DNA of 64,000 nt from Candidatus Thalassolituus haligoni. GTDB taxonomy: Bacteria; Pseudomonadota; Gammaproteobacteria; Pseudomonadales; Oceanobacteraceae. Of the stretch, positions 33,560 to 44,152 are shown piece after piece. The notes below the pieces were generated by a model. That model was given only the letters and a program-made list of their open reading frames with translations. It had not been told where the DNA came from and did no database searches. The stretch spans positions 2,952,001 to 3,016,000 of the forward strand of contig NZ_CP139482.1 of the NCBI RefSeq assembly GCF_041222825.1, given 5' to 3'. Both the position numbers and the translations under genes were made by a program. Every line of letters begins with the position of its first letter. Within the stretch, counting starts at the first letter, position 1.

Positions 33560-34641
33560 TGGCCCGACATTTCTGCCAGCAGGTTGGCCTGATGCTCGTG
33601 CGCCAGCGGCCCAATAACCGGAATCAGGTCGCCCTGAACAATTTCATCCAGTTTGTACAAGGTCAGATTGATGCGGTGATCGGTAACGCGCCCTTGCGGG
33701 TAGTTGTAGGTACGAATACGTTCGGAACGATCTCCCGACCCCACCAGACTTTTACGGGTGGCTGCCTGTTCGGCATGGGCGGCTTGGCGCTGGGCATCTC
33801 GCAGACGAGTCGCCAGCACCGCCAGTGCCTTGGCGCGGTTTTTGTGTTGTGATCGTTCGTCCTGACATTCCACCACCAGCCCGGTCGGCAAGTGGGTTAC
33901 GCGGATGGCTGAGTCGGTTTTGTTGATGTGCTGACCACCGGCACCGGAGGCACGAAAGGTGTCGATACGAAGATCGTTTTTGTTGATATCGATCTCTTCT
34001 TCGCTGTCAACTTCTGGCATCACTGCCACGGTGCAGGCCGAGGTATGAATGCGGCCCTGGCTTTCGGTTTCCGGCACGCGTTGTACCCGGTGGGCACCGG
34101 ATTCAAATTTCAGCCGCGAGTAAACGTCGGTTCCTGCAATACGGGTAATCACTTCCTTGAAACCGCCGTGTTCGCCTTCGCTGGCGCTCATCAGCTCGGT
34201 ACGCCAGCCCTGGGTTTCGGCAAAGCGGGTGTACATGCGGTACAGGTCACCGGCAAAAATTGCGGCTTCATCACCGCCGGTGCCAGCACGTATTTCTACG
34301 ATGACGTTACGGCCATCGTCCGGGTCTTTGGGTAATAGCAGAATTTCCAGTTCGCCGGTCAGGGCATCCAGCTGTTCTTTGGCCGATTGTTTTTCTTCTT
34401 CGCCCATGGCGCGCATGTCGGGGTCGGGGTCGCTGGCCAGTTGTTCGGCTTCATCCAGGTCGGCTTGTGCTTGCTGGTAGCGCCCAAAGGTCTGGGCCAG
34501 GCTTTCCAGCTCGCTGTATTCTTTCGACAGTTGTCGAAATTTATTCTGATCACTAATAACGTCCGGGTCGGATAACAGGTGCCCGACTTCTTCGTAACGT
34601 TCGGAGAGAGATTCCAGTTTGTGCAGGATAGAGGCTTTCAT
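33556..34641 (-). CDS. prfA: Peptide chain release factor 1
   Basis: RF1 terminates translation at UAA and UAG. The peptidyl-tRNA hydrolysis motif GGQ lies in [19 protein letters not shown]. The stop-codon reading region contains the PxT-type sequence ([15 protein letters not shown]), which identifies RF1 rather than RF2. Length is 361 residues from the ATG at 34641; a TTG two codons earlier is possible. The start lies just past the hemA stop, with no strong ribosome-binding site, so translation is probably coupled to hemA. Confidence 0.95.
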   Translation of the reverse strand: MKASILHKLESLSERYEEVGHLLSDPDVISDQNKFRQLSKEYSELESLAQTFGRYQQAQADLDEAEQLASDPDPDMRAMGEEEKQSAKEQLDALTGELEILLLPKDPDDGRNVIVEIRAGTGGDEAAIFAGDLYRMYTRFAETQGWRTELMSASEGEHGGFKEVITRIAGTDVYSRLKFESGAHRVQRVPETESQGRIHTSACTVAVMPEVDSEEEIDINKNDLRIDTFRASGAGGQHINKTDSAIRVTHLPTGLVVECQDERSQHKNRAKALAVLATRLRDAQRQAAHAEQAATRKSLVGSGDRSERIRTYNYPQGRVTDHRINLTLYKLDEIVQGDLIPVIGPLAHEHQANLLAEMSGQ

Positions 34642-34643
34642 GT

Positions 34644-35927
34644 TCAATCATCGCCAGTGCTGGCAGCATCAACGGTATCGCCAAGCTGGAACAGCTCGCG
34701 GGTACTGTCAAAGACATCCATGCGCCCGTCCGCCGCTGCCTGACGCAGTGCGATGGTGGGAGCATGAAGCAGCTTGTTGCTAAAAGTATGGGCAAACTGG
34801 CGTAAAACCTTTTCTGGCTCGGCACCATTTTGCAGTTGTTTAATCGCCTTGATCAGTTGTTCTTCGCGCACCCGGTCGACGTGGGCGCGCAAGTCTGTGA
34901 CGGTGTGAACCGCATCGAGCACTTTCAGCTCGCGCATAAAGTGTTCCACTCCCGCCAGTATCAGCTCTTCCGCCTGCAATGCAGCGTCTTCACGTGAACG
35001 GACGTTTTCTTCAATAATGCTGCGCAGGTCATCGACGGTGTACAAGTAGACATCGCCGAGGTCTGCGACCTCGGCTTCAATATCTCTGGGAACGGCAATA
35101 TCGACCATAAACATAGGCTTGTGGCGGCGTTTTTTTAATGCTTTTTCAACCGCTCCTTTACCCAGCACAGGGAACGGGCTGGCGGTGGAAGCGATTACAA
35201 TATCCGCCTCGGCCAGTACTTCCGGAATATCTTCCAGTAACACGGCTTCGGCATGAAATTCTTCCGCCAGATGCTGGGCACGCGCCAGTGTGCGGTTGGC
35301 AACAATGATTTTTTCAATGCCGGCATGACGCAGATGCCGCGCCACCAGTTCGATGGTTTCGCCAGCACCAATCAGTAATGCGGTGCTGCGGCCCAGATCC
35401 GAAAATATGTGCTGAGCCATACGCACCGCAGCAAATGCCACCGATACCGGGTTCTCTCCGATGGCAGTGTCGGTACGGACACGCTTGGCAATCGAGAAGG
35501 TCTGACGAAACAGCCGCCCCAGTTCAGAGCCGACGGTGCCTGCTTCCTGAGCCACGGCATAGGCGGATTTCATTTGTCCCAGAATCTGTGGTTCACCCAG
35601 CACCAACGAGTCCAGACCACTGGCCACTCGCATGGTGTGTTGTACCGCTGCATCTCCTTCGAGGCAGTACAGAGCCGAGTCAAGTTCACTGGCATTCAGG
35701 CCATGATGATTGGCAAGCCAGTCACGAACCTGATTCCAATTGAACTCTGCCGACGATCCGTAGATCTCAGTGCGGTTACAGGTTGAAAGGATAACGGCCT
35801 CGGTAGCCGCATTAACGTGACAGATGTCCACCAGAGCGGAAGGCATGGAGGCGGGATTAAATGCAACGCGCTCGCGCACGGACACCGGCGCAGTCTTGTG
35901 GTTAATTCCCAGAGCCCAGATACCCAT
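34644..35927 (-). CDS. hemA: Glutamyl-tRNA reductase
   Basis: HemA reduces glutamyl-tRNA to glutamate-1-semialdehyde, the first committed step of C5-pathway tetrapyrrole synthesis. The nucleophile is Cys50 in [11 protein letters not shown]. The NADPH domain begins [26 protein letters not shown] and [16 protein letters not shown] are family hallmarks. Length is 427 residues. It is first in the operon with prfA and prmC, as in E. coli, and divergent from the TPR-lolB-ispE operon. The upstream ribosome-binding site is weak. Confidence 0.96.
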   Translation of the reverse strand: MGIWALGINHKTAPVSVRERVAFNPASMPSALVDICHVNAATEAVILSTCNRTEIYGSSAEFNWNQVRDWLANHHGLNASELDSALYCLEGDAAVQHTMRVASGLDSLVLGEPQILGQMKSAYAVAQEAGTVGSELGRLFRQTFSIAKRVRTDTAIGENPVSVAFAAVRMAQHIFSDLGRSTALLIGAGETIELVARHLRHAGIEKIIVANRTLARAQHLAEEFHAEAVLLEDIPEVLAEADIVIASTASPFPVLGKGAVEKALKKRRHKPMFMVDIAVPRDIEAEVADLGDVYLYTVDDLRSIIEENVRSREDAALQAEELILAGVEHFMRELKVLDAVHTVTDLRAHVDRVREEQLIKAIKQLQNGAEPEKVLRQFAHTFSNKLLHAPTIALRQAAADGRMDVFDSTRELFQLGDTVDAASTGDD

Positions 35928-36097
35928 TACGCTATGTGCTACCCCTGATCGAAAAGCGCGGATTATAAACGTCAGCGCCCGGCTTTACCGCTTAAATCTT
36001 TGACTTAGTGTGTCATCTAACCCTAAATAGACACAAAATTTTCTGGCGAATCAGGCGCTACCGGCTCCTGAAGCCCCCCGCATCCGGAAGAAACAGA

Positions 36098-37957
36098 GTG
36101 TTCACACCATCGTTGACAGCCGTACCGAACGCTACGCCGTTGTTGCATCCGGCCAGCAGCAAACGCACTTCTCTTACTCAATTGATCCTGACTGGCATCC
36201 TGCTCGGCAGCTTTTTGTCGGGCTGTGCGGCACATAAACAGCAGGCACAACCTGAAGATCAGGCCACCGAACCCTCGTTGAATGACACTGCGACGGCCGG
36301 AACGACAACCGCAGCCACACAAGCCGAATCCGCCGCAATCGAACCCAAGCCCAAACCTGCCAGTTTTAGCCAGGAGGAGTTACTCGAGTTGTTATCTGCC
36401 GAGTTCGCCGGGCAGCGTCAGCAGTTCGAGCGTGCCCGCGATGGCTATCTGGCCGCTGCAGAGCGTACCGGCAATCCACAGATTGCTGCTCGGGCCGCGC
36501 AGGTCTCCCAGTATATGGGTTCCTACCCGCAGGCAATCCAGGCTGCCCGTATCTGGCTGGCTGCCGAACCCGACAACCCGGAAGTACACTGGCAACTGGC
36601 CCAGCTTTATATGTCGCAGCGGTTGTTTCTCAACGCCCTGGAACACCTTAGTGTATTGCAGGATCTGACCGGCGACAGCCATTATGAATTACTGGCTTCC
36701 ACCGCATCTCTCGGGGCCGAAAGTGACCGCAAAAAGCTGCTTGATGCGTTGTCACAACGGCTGGTAACCACCCCAAACAACCCCTCACTCTGGACCGCAG
36801 CGGGTATTCTGGAACAAAGCCTCGGTAACAATACCAGCGCACTCAATCATTACAATCAGGCGCTGACCCTGGCTCCCGACAGCCTGCCAGCGGCGGTATT
36901 CAAAGCCCGGATGCTGGCATCGGGGGCTGACAAACGTGCAGCTCTGACCTGGGTGGATCAGGTACTGGTACAACATCCTGATCACAAGGGCATGGAGGTT
37001 CTGCGCGCCAGACTGTTATTAAATACCGACCAGACCGAAGCCGCCAGACAGGCCTTTGAAGATTTACATCAGAGTTACCCAGGTGATCACACCATCCTGC
37101 TGTCATTGGGGCTGATTGAATTTGAACTGGAGCTGAATCAGGACTCCTACAACCACTTGCTCAGTCTGCTGGAAACCGGAGCACATCAGCCTCAGGCCCT
37201 TTATTACCTCGGGCAATTATCCGAGCGACTCGGCAAGCCAGATCAGGCGCTGAGCTATTATGCCCAGGTAGAAGACAGCCGCGAATTCATGCCAGCACAT
37301 CTTAATGCGGCAGCACTGCTGGCGGAGCAGCAAGGCATCCAGAGTGCGGTTGATTATTTAACCGCGTTGCGCCAGAGCCACCCCGACAAACACAACGAGT
37401 TGATGGTTCTGGAGGCCAGCTTGCTGACCGACTACGGCCATTTTCAGGATGCTCTGGATCGCTACACCCGTCTGATTGATGATAACCCGAACGATGCAAA
37501 AGTCATTTACTACCGCGCTCTGGTCGCAGAACGGATGAATAATCTGCCCCTGATGGAACAAGACCTTGAACGGGTGATAGAACTGCAACCCGATAACGCC
37601 GATGCCCTCAATGCCCTCGGCTACACGCTGGTAGACCGATTACACCGCATCGAAGATGCCCTGCCATTACTGAAACGGGCACTGGTATTACGACCCAACA
37701 GCCCCGCCATTATTGACAGCCTGGGCTGGGCCTATTTCAAACTGGGTGACTATCAGCAAGCCGAGCCACTGCTACAGCGGGCTTTTACCATTGTCGCCGA
37801 TCATGAAATTGCCGCCCATTATGGTGAGTTACTCTGGGTCACCGGAGCACAGCAACAAGCCAGAGAGGTATGGCGAGCTGGCCTGCAAGACCACGCCAAC
37901 AGCGCTATTATCCGGGCAACACTGCAGCGCCTGAAGGTCGAGATGGATGCCGAATAA
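36098..37957 (+). CDS. TPR-repeat lipoprotein
   Basis: The protein has an N-terminal extension, a hydrophobic segment and the lipobox LSGC (Cys43), so it is probably lipid-anchored to the outer membrane. From about residue 105 to the end there are at least ten tetratricopeptide repeats, such as DALNALGYTLVDRLHRIEDA and IIDSLGWAYFKLGDYQQAEP. Such proteins upstream of lolB are conserved in pseudomonads but lack an assigned role; a scaffold for envelope complexes is a fair guess. Start is GTG at 36098, with GGAAG seven bases before it, giving 619 residues. It overlaps lolB by 11 bp. Confidence 0.85.
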   Translation: MFTPSLTAVPNATPLLHPASSKRTSLTQLILTGILLGSFLSGCAAHKQQAQPEDQATEPSLNDTATAGTTTAATQAESAAIEPKPKPASFSQEELLELLSAEFAGQRQQFERARDGYLAAAERTGNPQIAARAAQVSQYMGSYPQAIQAARIWLAAEPDNPEVHWQLAQLYMSQRLFLNALEHLSVLQDLTGDSHYELLASTASLGAESDRKKLLDALSQRLVTTPNNPSLWTAAGILEQSLGNNTSALNHYNQALTLAPDSLPAAVFKARMLASGADKRAALTWVDQVLVQHPDHKGMEVLRARLLLNTDQTEAARQAFEDLHQSYPGDHTILLSLGLIEFELELNQDSYNHLLSLLETGAHQPQALYYLGQLSERLGKPDQALSYYAQVEDSREFMPAHLNAAALLAEQQGIQSAVDYLTALRQSHPDKHNELMVLEASLLTDYGHFQDALDRYTRLIDDNPNDAKVIYYRALVAERMNNLPLMEQDLERVIELQPDNADALNALGYTLVDRLHRIEDALPLLKRALVLRPNSPAIIDSLGWAYFKLGDYQQAEPLLQRAFTIVADHEIAAHYGELLWVTGAQQQAREVWRAGLQDHANSAIIRATLQRLKVEMDAE

Positions 37958-38552
37958 CATAGTTCAAAAGCTTCAGACGTTAGCGCTGCTACTGTTGATG
38001 ATGCTGATGGGGACATTAAGCGCCTGCTCATTACTGCCCGGTGATCAGCAGCTGCAACAGCAACAGCTGGAGCAATTACAAGACTGGCAGCTGCGCGGCA
38101 AACTGTCGGTCAGAACCAATAGCGACAGCGTGACCGGCTACCTCACCTGGGAACAGCAACATCAGCAATACGATCTGTTTATCACCGGCCCCATGGGTCA
38201 GGGGTCGTCACGCTTGCAGGGTAACCCGACCGAAGCGACGCTGACCCTGCCCGATCACGACCAGCCGCTGACCGCTCCGAATGCCGAAAGCCTGATGGCC
38301 GAATATCTCGGCTGGTACTTGCCAATTGAAGGCATTCGTTATTGGGTCAAGGGCCAACCCTCTCCGGCAAGCGAGGCCACCAGTCAGTTTGATGACTACG
38401 GACTGCTAAGCAATCTGCAACAAAATGGCTGGACCATACGCTTCAGTCGTTATCAACAACACCAGGGCATATGGCTACCGGGTCTGATCAAACTCAAGGG
38501 CTACGACTACACTCTAACCTTGGCCATTAACGAGTGGACATTGCATGACTGA
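37947..38552 (+). CDS. lolB: Outer-membrane lipoprotein receptor LolB
   Basis: LolB accepts lipoproteins from LolA in the periplasm and inserts them into the outer membrane. It is itself a lipoprotein: the signal peptide ends LSAC (Cys27). [20 protein letters not shown] and [19 protein letters not shown] match the LolB beta fold, and a central Leu-rich loop ([13 protein letters not shown]) is the membrane-insertion region. Length is 201 residues. It lies between the TPR lipoprotein and ispE, overlapping both, in the usual gammaproteobacterial order. Confidence 0.92.
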   Translation: MPNNIVQKLQTLALLLLMMLMGTLSACSLLPGDQQLQQQQLEQLQDWQLRGKLSVRTNSDSVTGYLTWEQQHQQYDLFITGPMGQGSSRLQGNPTEATLTLPDHDQPLTAPNAESLMAEYLGWYLPIEGIRYWVKGQPSPASEATSQFDDYGLLSNLQQNGWTIRFSRYQQHQGIWLPGLIKLKGYDYTLTLAINEWTLHD

Positions 38553-39420
38553 TGTTGCCAGCCCCTGGGTCAGCGTACCGGCACCCGCCAAACTGAACCT
38601 GATGTTACATATTACCGGGCGTCGGCCGGATGGTTACCACAACCTGCAAACCCTGTTTCAGTTCCTCGACTACAGTGACTGGCTCGAATTTCGCTGCCGG
38701 GGTGACGACCTGCTCACCCTGACCCCCGACATTGACGGCGTCGAGCGCGAGTCGAACCTGATTATTCGTGCCGCCCGAGTGCTGCAAAACCTCGCCAAAG
38801 AAAAGGGCATAACGGTTCCAGGAGCTGATATCCGTCTGACCAAACGTTTACCGATGGGCGGCGGCCTTGGCGGTGGCAGTTCGGATGCCGCCACCACCCT
38901 GTTAACACTGAACCAGATCTGGCAACTTGGGCAGTCTCTCGATCAACTCGCCAGGATTGGCCTCGGCCTCGGTGCCGACGTGCCGGTGTTTATTTACGGT
39001 CAGGCCGCCTTTGCCGAAGGCGTCGGAGAGCAGCTCACTCCCGTGCCACAACTGGAAGAAAAATGGTTCTTGGTCGTTCGGCCAGACGTCCACGTCAACA
39101 CGGCAGAAATTTTTTCCCATAAGTGTTTGACAAGAAATACCCCTGCCATTAATATGCGCACCGCACTTGAGCAAGGGGGCGATAACGATTGCCAGCAAAT
39201 TGTCTCGATGATTTATCCTGAAGTTGGTAACGCATTGAATTTGCTAAATAAATATTCTCTTGCTAAGATGACGGGTACTGGAGCTTGCATATTTTCAAGC
39301 TTTGACTCGGAAGCAGCAGCCGCAAAGGTTGCTGAGCAGTTACCGGCTGAATATGAGCATTTTATTGCACAGGGTGTTAACCACTCTCCGGCACATAAGC
39401 TATTATTCAGACCGTCCTAG
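38545..39420 (+). CDS. ispE: 4-diphosphocytidyl-2-C-methyl-D-erythritol kinase
   Basis: IspE phosphorylates CDP-methylerythritol in the MEP pathway of isoprenoid synthesis. It is a GHMP kinase: [20 protein letters not shown] near the N-terminus, the ATP-binding [17 protein letters not shown], and [15 protein letters not shown] near the C-terminus. Length is 291 residues. The start overlaps the lolB stop by 8 bp. The C-terminal third is more AT-rich than the rest. tRNA-Gln follows after 4 bp. Confidence 0.95.
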   Translation: MTDVASPWVSVPAPAKLNLMLHITGRRPDGYHNLQTLFQFLDYSDWLEFRCRGDDLLTLTPDIDGVERESNLIIRAARVLQNLAKEKGITVPGADIRLTKRLPMGGGLGGGSSDAATTLLTLNQIWQLGQSLDQLARIGLGLGADVPVFIYGQAAFAEGVGEQLTPVPQLEEKWFLVVRPDVHVNTAEIFSHKCLTRNTPAINMRTALEQGGDNDCQQIVSMIYPEVGNALNLLNKYSLAKMTGTGACIFSSFDSEAAAAKVAEQLPAEYEHFIAQGVNHSPAHKLLFRPS

Positions 39421-39424
39421 ATAC

Positions 39425-39499
39425 TGGGGTGTCGCCAAGTGGTAAGGCAACGGGTTTTGATCCCGTCATTCGCAGGTTCGAGTCCTGCCACCTCAGCCA
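39425..39499 (+). tRNA. tRNA-Gln (anticodon UUG)
   Basis: The 75-base gene folds into a standard cloverleaf. TGGGGTG pairs with CACCTCA in the acceptor stem, the anticodon loop is TTTTGAT with anticodon TTG at 39457-39459, and GGTTCGAGTCC is the T arm. The CCA end is encoded. It lies between ispE and prs, as in other gammaproteobacteria. Confidence 0.97.
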
Positions 39500-39547
39500 A
39501 TTCTTTTCCTCCCAAATCAGATTAAAGTGACATCAAAGGGGACTATT

Positions 39548-40489
39548 GTGTCTAAGTTGATGGTATTTACCGGTAATGCCAATCCGGAACTGGCCCGACT
39601 CGTTGTCGAACGTCTCGACATTCCCCTCGGTGAAGCCAGCGTTGGAAAATTCAGTGATGGTGAAATTACCATTGAGATTGATGAAAACGTGCGCGGTAAA
39701 GACGTTTTTATTATCCAGCCCACCTGTGCTCCCACAAACGATAATCTGATGGAAATTCTGCTACTGGCCGATGGTTTGCGTCGTGCTTCAGCTGGCCGAA
39801 TTACCGCAGTCGTTCCCTATTTTGGTTATGCCCGCCAGGATCGCCGTCCGCGCAGCGCCCGTGTGCCAATCAGCGCCCGTGCTGTTGCCGACATGATGGC
39901 CGGTGCGGGTATTGACCGCATGCTGACCGTTGACCTGCACGCCGACCAGATTCAGGGTTTCTTTGATATTCCGGTTGATAACGTTTACGCCTCCCCGGTG
40001 CTGCTCGACGATCTGGAACGTCAAAACTACGAAAACCTGATCGTTGTTTCACCCGACATTGGTGGTGTAGTACGCGCCCGCGCAATCGCCAAACAGATGG
40101 ATGTCGACCTTGCCATCATCGACAAGCGCCGCCCTAAAGCCAACGTTGCCGAAGTCATGAACATTATCGGTGATGTCAAGGGCCGCACCTGTGTGCTGGT
40201 AGATGACATGGTCGACACCGCAGGCACATTGTGCCATGCCGCCAAGGCACTAAAAGAGTTTGGTGCAGAAAAAGTTGTCGCCTACTGTACACATCCTGTA
40301 CTATCCGGCCCCGCTCTTGAACGGCTTGCCAATGCAGAACTGGATGAACTGGTTGTCACCGACACCATTCCCCTGTCTGAGGCAGCCAAAGCCACAGGCT
40401 CCATTCGCCAACTGACCATTGCTGGTCTGCTGGCAGAAGCGGTACGCCGGGTTAACAACGAAGAATCCATCAGCGCGATGTTCCGCTAA
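39548..40489 (+). CDS. prs: Ribose-phosphate pyrophosphokinase
   Basis: Prs makes PRPP from ribose-5-phosphate and ATP, feeding nucleotide, histidine and tryptophan synthesis. [15 protein letters not shown] at the N-terminus, the flexible loop [29 protein letters not shown] and the PRPP-binding [14 protein letters not shown] are all present. Start is GTG at 39548 with AGGGGA six bases upstream, giving 313 residues and matching the Pseudomonas start; an earlier GTG at 39527 is unlikely. Two hairpins follow the gene. Confidence 0.96.
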   Translation: MSKLMVFTGNANPELARLVVERLDIPLGEASVGKFSDGEITIEIDENVRGKDVFIIQPTCAPTNDNLMEILLLADGLRRASAGRITAVVPYFGYARQDRRPRSARVPISARAVADMMAGAGIDRMLTVDLHADQIQGFFDIPVDNVYASPVLLDDLERQNYENLIVVSPDIGGVVRARAIAKQMDVDLAIIDKRRPKANVAEVMNIIGDVKGRTCVLVDDMVDTAGTLCHAAKALKEFGAEKVVAYCTHPVLSGPALERLANAELDELVVTDTIPLSEAAKATGSIRQLTIAGLLAEAVRRVNNEESISAMFR

Positions 40490-40509
40490 TAACACGCGAG
40501 CAAGCGCTG

Positions 40510-40539
40510 AACCCGGTGACACTGGTTGTGTCACCGGTT
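40510..40539 (+). other. Inverted repeat after prs
   Basis: AACCCGGTGACAC and GTGTCACCGGTT form a 12-bp stem with one bulged C. There is no T run, so it may protect the 3' end or act as a pause before the following terminator. Confidence 0.5.
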
Positions 40540-40543
40540 AAAT

Positions 40544-40583
40544 AAAACCGCCAGCACTGGTCGCAAGTTCTGGCGGTTTTTCT
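40544..40583 (+). terminator. Rho-independent terminator between prs and rplY
   Basis: AAAACCGCCAG and CTGGCGGTTTT form an 11-bp stem with a 15-base loop, ending in a TTTTTCT run. Some read-through into rplY is possible, as rplY starts 23 bp later without an obvious separate promoter. Confidence 0.75.
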
Positions 40584-40605
40584 ATCCGCTAAAGAGGTAT
40601 TTACT

Positions 40606-41220
40606 ATGTCAGACTTCACATTGTCTGCTGTTGTTCGCGAAGACTCAGGGAAAGGTGCGAGCCGCCGCCTGCGTCGTGAAAACGGCGTTCCGGCCATTGT
40701 TTACGGTGGTTCAAAAGAACCCGTAACCATTACCATCAAGTCCAATGAGTTCAACAAGCAGCTGGAAAATGAAGCGTTTTACAACAGCATCATTACTCTG
40801 GAGATTGCCGGTGAGACTGAACAGGTTCTGCTGAAAGACCTGCAGCGCCACCCAGCCAAAGCCATGCTGTGGCATGCCGACTTTCTGCGCGTTAACGCAG
40901 ACAGCAAGATCAAGGCACACGTTCCACTGCACTTCCTGAATGAAGAAAGCTGTGTTGGTGTCAAGATGAGTGGCGGCAAGGTAACTCACCAGCTGACCAG
41001 CCTGGACATCATTACCACGGCAGATCACCTGCCAGAATTCATCGAAGTTGATCTGGCTGCGGTTGAACTCGGTACCATCCTTCACCTGAGCGATCTGGTG
41101 CTGCCTGAAGGTGTTGAGTCTCTGGCTCTGTCTCACGGCCCAGAGCACGATACTGCTGTTGTGTCTGTGATGGCGCCCAAAGGCGGCTCCGACGAAGAAA
41201 CTGAAGCCGCTGGCGAGTAA
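40606..41220 (+). CDS. rplY: 50S ribosomal protein L25 (long CTC form)
   Basis: L25/CTC binds 5S rRNA in the large subunit. The N-terminal L25 domain (residues 1-95) shows REDSGKGASRRLRRENGVPA and LLKDLQRHPAKAMLWHADF. A C-terminal TL5-like beta domain follows to residue 204, so this is the long form found in pseudomonads, not the 94-residue E. coli L25. AAAGAGGT lies upstream of the ATG. A strong terminator follows. Confidence 0.95.
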   Translation: MSDFTLSAVVREDSGKGASRRLRRENGVPAIVYGGSKEPVTITIKSNEFNKQLENEAFYNSIITLEIAGETEQVLLKDLQRHPAKAMLWHADFLRVNADSKIKAHVPLHFLNEESCVGVKMSGGKVTHQLTSLDIITTADHLPEFIEVDLAAVELGTILHLSDLVLPEGVESLALSHGPEHDTAVVSVMAPKGGSDEETEAAGE

Positions 41221-41235
41221 TCTCGTTCGGCTGTT

Positions 41236-41266
41236 AAAAAAAGCGGGGATATCCCCGCTTTTTTTT
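41236..41266 (+). terminator. Rho-independent terminator after rplY
   Basis: AAAAAAAGCGGGGATATCCC runs into a perfect palindrome ending CCCCGCTTTTTTTT. The GC core AGCGGGGAT/ATCCCCGCT is followed by a long T run, and by symmetry it can work on both strands. Confidence 0.93.
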
Positions 41267-41344
41267 GTTTTCAGATTTACCAGAATTTATGATGCCGCAA
41301 GCTGACAAGCTGTTCTCACGTCATTCTGTTGATGAGGCAAGCAA

Positions 41345-41932
41345 GTGACTGCACCGATTTCACTGATCGTTGGTCTGGGCAATCCCGGCAACGAATATGA
41401 ACACACCCGCCATAATGCCGGTTTCTGGTGCCTGGATGCGTTTGCGCACAGCCAGCGCATTAGTCTGTCTCCCGACAAAAAATTTCACGGACTCGCTGGC
41501 AAGGGCCATATCAATGGCCAGGAATGCTGGCTGCTCAAGCCCGCCACCTTTATGAATCGCAGTGGCCTTGCGGTTGCCGCACTGGCCAATTTTTACAAAC
41601 TCAAACCCGAAAACATTCTTGTTATTCATGACGAGCTTGACCTGCCAGCGGGTATCGCACGGTTTAAAACCGGTGGTGGCCATGGTGGCCAGAATGGTCT
41701 GCGCGACATTATCAGTCAGCTGGGTAACAACAAGGATTTTCATCGTCTGAGAATTGGCATTGGCCACCCCGGTGACAAATCACGGGTCACTGGCCATGTG
41801 CTGGGACGCGCCCCCGTCGCGGAAGAACAGAGCATCCGGGCAGCCATTGACGAAGCATGCCGAGTATTACCAGACGTACTGAACGGCGAAATGGCGAAAG
41901 CCATGAATCGACTTCATTCATTTAAAGGGTAA
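41345..41932 (+). CDS. pth: Peptidyl-tRNA hydrolase
   Basis: Pth recycles tRNAs from prematurely released peptidyl-t[23 protein letters not shown] contains the conserved Asn13 and the catalytic His23 (His20 in E. coli). [23 protein letters not shown] and [13 protein letters not shown] are also diagnostic. Length is 195 residues. The start is GTG with GAGG seven bases upstream. It precedes ychF by 39 bp, a widespread pairing. Confidence 0.96.
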   Translation: MTAPISLIVGLGNPGNEYEHTRHNAGFWCLDAFAHSQRISLSPDKKFHGLAGKGHINGQECWLLKPATFMNRSGLAVAALANFYKLKPENILVIHDELDLPAGIARFKTGGGHGGQNGLRDIISQLGNNKDFHRLRIGIGHPGDKSRVTGHVLGRAPVAEEQSIRAAIDEACRVLPDVLNGEMAKAMNRLHSFKG

Positions 41933-41971
41933 AATACCTGCCCCGTTTTTATCAGACACAGGAAACCACTT

Positions 41972-43063
41972 ATGGGCTTCAAATGCGGCATCGTTGGCTT
42001 GCCCAACGTCGGAAAATCCACACTGTTCAATGCACTCACCAAGGCCGGCATCGACGCAGAGAACTTTCCGTTCTGCACCATTGAGCCTAACTCCGGGGTG
42101 GTTTCCATGCCCGATAAGCGCCTGGATGAACTGGCTGACATCGTCAAACCTGAACGCGTCGTCCCAACTTCCATGGAATTCGTCGATATTGCCGGACTGG
42201 TGGCTGGCGCTTCAAAAGGTGAAGGCCTGGGCAACCAGTTTCTCGCCAACATTCGTGAAACCGATGCCATTGCCCACGTGGTACGCTGTTTTGAAGACGA
42301 CAACGTTATTCACGTTGCCAACCGGGTAAGCCCGGCAGACGATATTGAGATCATCAATACCGAGCTGGTGTTGGCCGATATGGAATCCTGTGAAAAGCAG
42401 TATCAACGCGTTAGCCGTACCGCCAAAGGCGGCGACAAGGATGCAGTAGCGCAAAAAGCGTTGCTGGAGCGTTTGCTACCCCATTTTGAAGAAGGCCACA
42501 CCGCCCGCATGCTGGACATGAGTGACGACGAGCAAAAAGTCGCCCGTGCATTCCACCTGCTGACCACCAAACCTACCATGTACATTGCCAACGTTGCCGA
42601 AGACGGCTTTGAAAACAACCCACACCTCGACGTTGTGCGCACCATTGCCGCCTCCGAAGGTGCCCAGGTCGTGGCCGTTTGCAACAAGATCGAGTCCGAA
42701 ATCGCCGAACTGGATGATGAAGACAAGATGGAATTTCTGTCCGAAATCGGTATGGAAGAACCGGGGCTGGATCGTGTTATCCGTGCAGGCTATGAATTAT
42801 TGGGGCTGCAAACCTACTTCACCGCCGGGGTAAAAGAAGTCCGCGCCTGGACCATCAAGGTCGGCGATACCGCACCACGTGCTGCCGCAGCGATCCATAC
42901 CGACTTTGAACGCGGCTTTATCCGCGCAGAAGTGGTTGGCTATAACGACTTTATTCAGTACAAAGGGGAGTCTGGCGCCAAGGAAGCTGGCAAATGGCGG
43001 CTTGAAGGCAAGGAGTATATCGTCAAGGACGGCGACGTCGTACACTTCCGTTTTAACGTATAG
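41972..43063 (+). CDS. ychF: Redox-regulated ATPase YchF
   Basis: YchF (OLA1) is an Obg-family P-loop protein that prefers ATP to GTP and associates with ribosomes; it affects oxidative stress responses in E. coli. The P-loop is [17 protein letters not shown], followed by [14 protein letters not shown] and the [20 protein letters not shown] switch region. A TGS domain ends the protein with [20 protein letters not shown] and [13 protein letters not shown]. Length is 363 residues, as in E. coli. The AGGAAA ribosome-binding site is well placed. Confidence 0.96.
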   Translation: MGFKCGIVGLPNVGKSTLFNALTKAGIDAENFPFCTIEPNSGVVSMPDKRLDELADIVKPERVVPTSMEFVDIAGLVAGASKGEGLGNQFLANIRETDAIAHVVRCFEDDNVIHVANRVSPADDIEIINTELVLADMESCEKQYQRVSRTAKGGDKDAVAQKALLERLLPHFEEGHTARMLDMSDDEQKVARAFHLLTTKPTMYIANVAEDGFENNPHLDVVRTIAASEGAQVVAVCNKIESEIAELDDEDKMEFLSEIGMEEPGLDRVIRAGYELLGLQTYFTAGVKEVRAWTIKVGDTAPRAAAAIHTDFERGFIRAEVVGYNDFIQYKGESGAKEAGKWRLEGKEYIVKDGDVVHFRFNV

Positions 43064-43199
43064 ATTACTGTCTTATTCACCAGACACAGGTCTGAGCTGC
43101 TGCAACTGCAGGCAGCCCAGGCCCAGGCAGAAAGGACAACTCCCTTTCCGCCTGCTCATCAGTCACCAGCACGTCCAATAATCCGCAACATTTCATCGA

Positions 43200-43221
43200 A
43201 AATAGAACCAATTTTCTATTT
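43200..43221. promoter_or_regulatory. Inverted repeat in the ychF-tetR gap
   Basis: AAATAGAA and TTCTATTT form perfect 8-bp arms with a six-base spacer in an AT-rich stretch. It lacks a T run, so an operator is as likely as a terminator. Confidence 0.35.
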
Positions 43222-43307
43222 CCAGCCTTATTGTTTCAAATAAATAACACATTGAACCAAAACGACACGTAATAGCAGATTGCAAATCCATCGCCCAACG
43301 ACCAGAA

Positions 43308-43317
43308 TGAACGTTCA
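43308..43317. promoter_or_regulatory. Palindrome TGAACGTTCA upstream of the TetR gene
   Basis: The perfect 10-bp palindrome ends 20 bp before the start codon of the TetR-family gene. Many regulators of this family bind such TGAAC...GTTCA half-sites in their own promoters, so autoregulation is likely but not shown. Confidence 0.45.
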
Positions 43318-43337
43318 GTCACTGGCAATAGAGCATC

Positions 43338-43907
43338 ATGATAGACAAGCGCGAACAGATACTGAAAGCAACGGCAGAGATGATCGTCGAACATGGCCTT
43401 CAGGCTTGTCCAATGTCCAAAATATCTGCTCTTGCCGGATGTGGTGCCGGAACCATCTATCGGTATTTTGAAACCAAGCAGGATCTGGTCAAGGCCCTGT
43501 TTGATGACCTGATCACAAAACTGACTGCCGCCTGTACCGAAGGTTACGATGCCTCGCTGCCATTGCGCGAACGCTTCTTTACCTTGTGGGGCAACTATTA
43601 CCGCTACGTACTCGCAAACCCTTGTCAGCGGGCATTAATGGATCAGCTACTGGCCTCGCCAACCATTTGCGCCGAACACCGGGAGAACTCCCTGACGGTA
43701 CTGCAACAGGTCATCGGTCAACTACTGGATGATGGCAAGCATCAGGGGGTCTTCAAGGATCTTCCCAACGAACTGCTCAATACAGTGACCTATGGAAGCC
43801 TTTCCATGATGGCGAAAAAACAGCAACAAGCACCAGAAAAGTTCAGCTGCGTCAGCTGCGATGAAGAAGACATTCTCAGCCTCTGTTGGGATGCAATACG
43901 ACGTTAA
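43338..43907 (+). CDS. TetR/AcrR-family transcriptional regulator
   Basis: The 189-residue protein begins with the DNA-binding helix-turn-helix: KREQILKATAEMIVEHGLQ and MSKISALAGCGAGTIYRYF, then ETKQDLVKALFDDL. The C-terminal ligand domain has three late cysteines (SCVSCDEEDILSLC), which is unusual and might respond to metals or oxidants; that is an inference. No efflux pump follows; the only neighbour on the strand is a small His-rich open frame. A palindrome upstream suggests self-repression. Confidence 0.87.
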   Translation: MIDKREQILKATAEMIVEHGLQACPMSKISALAGCGAGTIYRYFETKQDLVKALFDDLITKLTAACTEGYDASLPLRERFFTLWGNYYRYVLANPCQRALMDQLLASPTICAEHRENSLTVLQQVIGQLLDDGKHQGVFKDLPNELLNTVTYGSLSMMAKKQQQAPEKFSCVSCDEEDILSLCWDAIRR

Positions 43908-43925
43908 ACGGGACATAAACACGGA

Positions 43926-44117
43926 ATGAATATTCTTTCACCTATTCAGACAGGATCACACATGAATAAGCAATCGAATGCAAACACGGTCAGCGGTGCT
44001 GAAATCGCTGCCAGCCACAGCCACCATCACAACCGCCAAAGTGGAACCGGCTTTTATTCAACCCTGACTCATATGGTGTTGAAACAAAAACGCCAGCGTC
44101 TGGCGCTGGCGAAGTAA
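43926..44117 (+). CDS. Small His-rich protein, unknown
   Basis: This 63-residue frame (51 residues if the ATG at 43962 is used, which has AGGA upstream) is not recognised. It contains the run SHSHHH and a basic end KQKRQRLALAK. It follows the TetR gene by 18 bp, so it may be its regulated partner; the His cluster could bind metal. The 3' end of the frame coincides with a GC-rich hairpin (CGCCAGCG / CGCTGGCG), which weakens the case for coding. Confidence 0.4.
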   Translation: MNILSPIQTGSHMNKQSNANTVSGAEIAASHSHHHNRQSGTGFYSTLTHMVLKQKRQRLALAK

Positions 44118-44130
44118 GCCGCAAAAAGAC

Positions 44131-44152
44131 ACTGGCACTGACACCGCTCAGT
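44131..44152 (-). terminator. Hairpin at the end of the gene at 44148
   Basis: GGCACTGA and TCAGTGCC form an 8-bp stem with a six-base loop. On the minus strand it is followed after a few bases by CTTTTTG. It overlaps the stop codon of the minus-strand gene and lies between convergent genes. Confidence 0.45.
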
